From assembly GCF_036898095.1 (NCBI RefSeq), contig NC_090729.1, positions 63,579,132 through 63,643,131 of the forward strand: a DNA stretch of 64,000 nt, given 5' to 3'. Source of the DNA: Palaemon carinicauda (taxonomy: Eukaryota; Arthropoda; Malacostraca; Decapoda; Palaemonidae). Below, one piece after another: positions 59,304 through 64,000 of this stretch (positions within the stretch are counted from its first letter, which is position 1; each line of letters begins with the position of its first letter). A model generated the notes under the pieces. The model saw nothing but the letters and a program-made list of their open reading frames with translations. It made no database searches and was not told the origin of the DNA. The position numbers were made by a program, and so were the translations under genes.

Positions 59304-62300
59304 AATTTAATATTGTTGCCGACCATATTTGGTTATGTGGTGTCAGGCACATGTAGTGCTCCCCCCACTAGGGAAACTCAGGTGACAATTTTGAAGCTAG
59401 CTGTACAAACTGAAGGAATTGAAGCTACTCATAATAAAAATCCCAAGACTGATCTGGACGCATTGTGGAGTTTGGATAGACTGGGAATAGATTGCAGTGA
59501 GTTGCGAGAACAAGACCAAAGGGTCTTAAAGGACTTTGAGAGCACTATGACCTATTCTGAAATTGATTAACAGTATGTTGTGGCGTTGCCGTGGAGAACC
59601 AATAGATTCAGATTGAAGATAAATTTTGGTTTAGCCATGAGTAGACTTCGACAGCAAAGCTTCAAGTTTCAGAAGGATGTGGATTACTTGGATCATTATC
59701 AGAAAATCCTGCAAGAGCAAGAAGATAGAGGATTCATTGAAAGGGTAATCTATAATAAATTTGATGTGGATTGTCATTACTTGGCACATCATGGAGTGCT
59801 TAAAGACAGTGCCACTACTCCAATAAGAATAGTGTTTGATTGCTCATCAAAACAAGCTAAAAATGGATTAAGCCTGAATGATTGTCTATGGACTGGACCA
59901 CACGTAACGGCTGATCTACTCAGAGTCCTGCTGCAATTTAGAACTAACACCTTTGCTTGCATTTGTGATATTGAGAAGGCATTTTTAATGGTACAGTTAC
60001 GTGAAGAAGATCGCAATTATATGCGTTTTTATGGTTGGAGAATCCAACAGATCCCAATAGTAAATTAATAGTATACAGATTTAGAGTAGTATTATTTGGA
60101 GCTACATGCTCACCTTTTCTTCTAAATGCAACCATCAAGCATCACTTGTCCACTGTGGTCTCGTGGTTACCCCGGTCCAATACAGTGGATGTAGTGGAAA
60201 GACTGAAGAAAGGTTTGTACATAGATAATTTGCAATTTACAGATAATGGTGAATCTGAGTTGATGGATTTATATTTTAATGCCAGCAAAATAGTTGCTCA
60301 GGCTCACTTATATTTGAAGGAGTGGGTTAGCAATAGCGAGTCTATACAAACTATTGCTGCTGCTAATCAAATTGAAGCCAAACAAAACCAAATTCATAAA
60401 GTATTGGGATTGAGTTGGGATATAATTAAACACGTTTTAACTATCAATCCAACTCATATTAATAGATCGAGTCAAAGAGAGAGATTTTCAGTACCGTTGC
60501 CCAAATATACGATCCATTGGGATTGCTTTTCCCTGTTACTATGAAAGCAAGGATATTTTTGCAGAAATTGTGGAAGGAAGATCTGGATTGGGACGAACAA
60601 CTCGCCAACCCGCTACAAGAGGAATGGAGTGAAATACGCAAGGACTTGGAGAAGTGTTTTGAAATATCCTTTCCTAGGAGTGCTAGCCTAGGAACTGGTG
60701 ATACCTTGCACATATTCTGCGATGCTAGCGAAACTTCATATGGTTGTGTGGCCTATAGAGCAAATGGTGGAAGCTCTAATATAATTTTAGCAAAGGGCCG
60801 AGTGGCGCCCATTAAGGAATTGACAATTCCGAAATTGGAACTAATGGCATTGTTGCTAGGAGCAAGAATGACAAAATGTATTATTGACTCCTTTGATGAG
60901 AAGGAATTTAAACAATTATATGTCTGGTCAGACAGTAAAGTCGCCCTTAGCTGGATTGTGTCCAGTAATGTTCTGCCTGTGTTTGTGAGAAACAGAGTAA
61001 TTGAGATTAACTCTTTGATTCCGGGGTCAGTCCTGTCTTATGTACCGTCGTCAGAAAACCCCAGTGATTGGTTGACACGGGGAATGAGTGCTAAGGTGTT
61101 AGCAAAGAACTCCTTTTGGTGGGAGGGACCCCCTTGGTTAAAAAATCACACTCTGCCAATTGATAGGTCATGGGTTGGGTGTACACGTATACAAGGTGAA
61201 CAGGACATTGTGGTCAATGTTGTAGGGGACATAGATGCAACACGCCTGCTGGATTGGGAAAGATTCATTAGAGCTGACAAGGTCTTTAAGACCATAGCTT
61301 GGATAATGTGATTTGTAAAGAATTGCAGACTAGCAACCAATGACAGAAAAACTGGTAGTTTGACTCTGGAAGAGTTACAAGAAGGAAAGGCAAAACAATT
61401 GTTCTCGTGCAGAGAGAGTACTTTCCAGAAGAATGTAAAGCCCTGAAAAGGGAGGAAACAAACCCAAAATTGACATTAATTCGCCAGTTGAATTTGTTTT
61501 TGGATAATAATGTAATGAGATGTAGAGGCAGGTTGGAACATGCAACACTGCCTGAAGAAGTCGAATTTCCTACTTTACTGCCAAAGGGTTGTGTTCTGAG
61601 TAAGTTGTTAATAAGACGACATCATGTGATGCAAGCGCACATGGGGGTGAACGCTACTGTAGCTAGTGTAAGACAGAAGTTCTGGATACCACAGCTGCGA
61701 CAACTGGTCAAGAGCGTGTTACATCATTGCGTGATCTGTGAGAAAGTTCAAGGAAAACCATATAAAACTTATATAATGCCCCCATTGCCGGAATTCCGGG
61801 TACAACGGAAACAACCTTTTAGCGTTACTGGGGTGGATTACACCGGGGCATTATGGATAAAGGAAGGGAAGCAAAATCCGGAGAAGGTGTATGTCATACT
61901 ATTCACATGCCCGATCACTAGGGGTATACATCTGGAAGTAGTCAGAAATCAGTCCGCTGACTCATTCCTCATGGCCTTCCGGAAGTTTAGCAGCCGTAAA
62001 GGATTTCCTTCACTAATGTTGAGTGACGACGCCACTACTTTTGTAGCAGCATCTGAATATCTGAAAACAATGGCAGAGAGCCCCCTTTTTCAAAACCATC
62101 TGGAGAAAATAGAGTGTGAGTGGAAATTTATACCAGCAAGAGCACCTTGGTTTGGTGCAATCTGGGAGAGATTGATCGGACTATTGAAAACCTGTATGAA
62201 GAAGGTAATTGGTCGAGCTCTTCTCAGTTATGATGAATTATCCTGCATTTTGGTGGAATTGGAATCCATCATAAATGACAGACCACTAAGCTACACCTCG

Positions 62301-62849
62301 GGGGACCTTGATCAGAAGGAGATTTTAACTCCCAATCACCTGATCTTGGGTAGGAAATTAAGATCCTTTCCCAAGGAAACTATTAATTGGGATGAGGTAT
62401 CTGAAGACCCATTGTATAGTAAAACTGAAAATGTAGAAAGGAGATTCCTTTACATATCCAAATTGTGTGATCAGCTATGGAAAAGATGGGAACATGAATA
62501 TTTGATTTCGTTAAAAGAGACTCATCGAATTGGAGTCCAACATAATTCTTGGCCCAAAATAGGAGATGTCGTCCTCGTACATGATGAAGGGCCAAGAAAC
62601 AAATGGAAGTTGGGTCAGGTGATTCAGGTGCATGTGGGGTCTGACAATGTAGTTAGGGTAGCTACCCTCAAAACCTCCCATGGCCAGATCATGCGTCCCA
62701 TTGTGAAGTTGTACCCGTTAGAGTTATGGCAAGAAGTTGAGACTCCTGATCCTGCCAAAATTCCTGAAGTGAGTACCCGACCATCCAGGAAGGCTGCTCG
62801 GGTGGCTGCAGAAACTAGAAAAGATTTGATTCAAAAGGGACTGTTGTAA
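59304..62849 (+). pseudogene. BEL/Pao pol: RT, RNase H, integrase, broken
   Basis: It continues in frame after the TGA (LPTIFGYVVSGT), is cut by TAA 59568-59570, and reads on to about 60040 (LPWRTNRFRL, HHGVLKDSATTPIRIVFDCSSK, CDIEKAFLMVQL). A shift near 60040 leads to YRFRVVLFGATCSPF and YIDNLQF, where YVDD is expected, so the RT site is damaged. A shift near 60500 leads to RNase H (IFCDASETSYGCVAY, WSDSKVALSWI) and a stop at 61309-61311. A last shift near 61400 opens 480 codons of integrase: H-H-C-C finger (HHCVICEK), GVDYTG, LSDDATTF, WERLIGLLKTC. Domain order and motifs are BEL/Pao. Confidence 0.9.
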
Positions 62850-62869
62850 ATACTTGTATATTATAAATT

Positions 62870-63502
62870 TGTGGCCGGGAATATGTCGTTACTTACAATA
62901 ACGACATGGGAAATCAATTGTTATTGAATATCTATGTTCATATTGTATATGGAAAATGGTCTTTTTGCGTTGAGTGGAAATGTGCAGGTTTCTGTACAAA
63001 TGAAGGTTTTGTTTATATTTAATTGTAATAAGCATTGTTACCAAGGAATATTGTCTTGTGAATAGTTGTATGAGTGGTTAACAATGCGATGTAAGTTGTT
63101 TGAATAGTTTCGTTCGGTTTGCATTGAATAGTTGGTTTCGTTCGTTTTGCTGTTTTCTTTTGTCGTGAGTGAACGAAGCAGAAGTCGTGACTTTGGGAGA
63201 GAGAGCGAACGCATTATTTTTACGACAAAGGCAACAGAGCTAACGGCCAGAGTTGCTGTCTATCACTTCTCAAGTCTCAACGTTTGTAGTGTTGTCTTCA
63301 GTGGACTTAATCAGGATGAAGAGAATTTCATTTGATTAACGAAGCCGTTCCTTCCCAGCATTTAATGAAGTGGATGAATTAATCAACCGAAGTTTGGATG
63401 AGTATCATATAATATTTAGTTACCTTGGATGGGATAATTCACTAGGGATATGCATATTTGTGCGTGGGATTCCGTGACTGGGTAAAATCAAATATTTATA
63501 TA
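62870..63502 (+). repeat. probable BEL/Pao LTR
   Basis: It starts TGTGGCCGGGAATATG 20 bp after the integrase stop. The end is uncertain. A TGGTAGCGTGGTTTACCC sequence at 63503 resembles a primer-binding site, which would make 62870-63502 a 633-bp LTR followed by the leader of another copy. No second LTR is in the window to confirm this. Confidence 0.5.
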
Positions 63503-63781
63503 TGGTAGCGTGGTTTACCCGTGCCTATTGTAATCCGAATTCGGTAAGAACTTCATATGAAACTAAGTAAGTAATAATTGGGGCAAAGGCTCAATAGAAT
63601 ATAGTATGAGCATTTATCTTTGTAACACAACGCAATGAATTCATAATGTAGAGAAAGAGTCTTGAGTTCTCTTAACGAATCTGGTAATTAGTAATTTTGT
63701 GAATGACTGAAGTCATTATATGTTGTTGCTTGTTTGACCCTAATAAGTAACGATAAGTTATGTACCTGTGTCCTTCTGAAC
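63503..63781. other. sequence after the BEL LTR
   Basis: Non-coding; either the end of the LTR, host flank or leader of a second BEL copy. Confidence 0.35.
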
Positions 63782-64000
63782 NNNNNNNNNNNNNNNNNNN
63801 NNNNNNNNNNNNNNNNNNNNNNNNNNNNNNNNNNNNNNNNNNNNNNNNNNNNNNNNNNNNNNNNNNNNNNNNNNNNNNNNNNNNNNNNNNNNNNNNNNNN
63901 NNNNNNNNNNNNNNNNNNNNNNNNNNNNNNNNNNNNNNNNNNNNNNNNNNNNNNNNNNNNNNNNNNNNNNNNNNNNNNNNNNNNNNNNNNNNNNNNNNNN
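63782..64000. other. assembly gap (N to window end)
   Basis: Only N to the end of the window. Confidence 0.99.

Overview
This 64 kb window looks like gene-poor, repeat-packed DNA from an arthropod, most likely a decapod crustacean (shrimp or crab). The inference rests on very long (TA)n, (CT)n and (GA)n microsatellites, a tRNA-derived SINE and a LINE 3' tail of types I associate with decapods, and an arthropod-style mix of CR1/L2-like LINEs, Ty3/gypsy, BEL/Pao, DIRS, Tigger/pogo, Merlin, hAT, piggyBac-like and Mutator-like elements. I found no convincing host gene, rRNA, tRNA or CRISPR array. Almost every recognisable coding stretch belongs to a mobile element, and nearly all are broken. There are three N gaps (4040-4539, 35399-35421, 63782-64000).

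Layout. 1-8.7 kb: AT-rich DNA with microsatellites, a decayed CR1/L2-like LINE (2.4-4.0 kb) cut by a gap, a second LINE scrap (about 5.0 kb) and a G-rich minisatellite (5.7 kb). 8.7-9.9 kb: two adjacent foldback MITEs, each with a perfect 9-bp target duplication. 12.3-16.1 kb (minus): a nearly full-length LINE with one intact 982-codon endonuclease-RT ORF that carries a 2A ribosome-skipping motif near its N-terminus. 16.3-19.3 kb: a tandem duplication interrupted by a SINE, and a Merlin transposase relic. 19.3-21.8 kb: a gag-like LINE ORF1 with no ORF2 behind it. 22.2-22.8 kb: an internally deleted derivative of the 12-16 kb LINE.

25.7-52.9 kb is a set of related blocks. Two degenerate Ty3/gypsy copies (25.7-29.4 and 42.9-48.1 kb, both plus) are each followed by the same flank and the same Tigger insertion. 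A large inverted duplication (arms 29.5-34.2 and 35.5-42.2 kb) carries Tigger, an LTR element and a foldback MITE in mirror order; one arm keeps a gag-protease-only LTR element, the other only its solo LTR. The third Tigger copy is split by a 3.18 kb TTAA-flanked, piggyBac-like element filled with about five 373-bp tandem repeats.

52.9-55.2 kb (minus) is the 3' part of a DIRS-like element (tyrosine recombinase, inverted terminal repeat, internal complementary region). 55.3-55.9 kb holds an SGNH-hydrolase-like ORF, followed by a 5'-truncated, very young copy of the 2A LINE (56.0-57.4 kb) and a nearly complete but broken BEL/Pao element (57.6-62.8 kb) with its 3' LTR.

The elements do not form a pathway; the interest is in their nesting order, the clean insertion footprints, and three non-autonomous architectures (LINE ends without ORFs, LINE ORF1 without ORF2, LTR element with gag-protease only).
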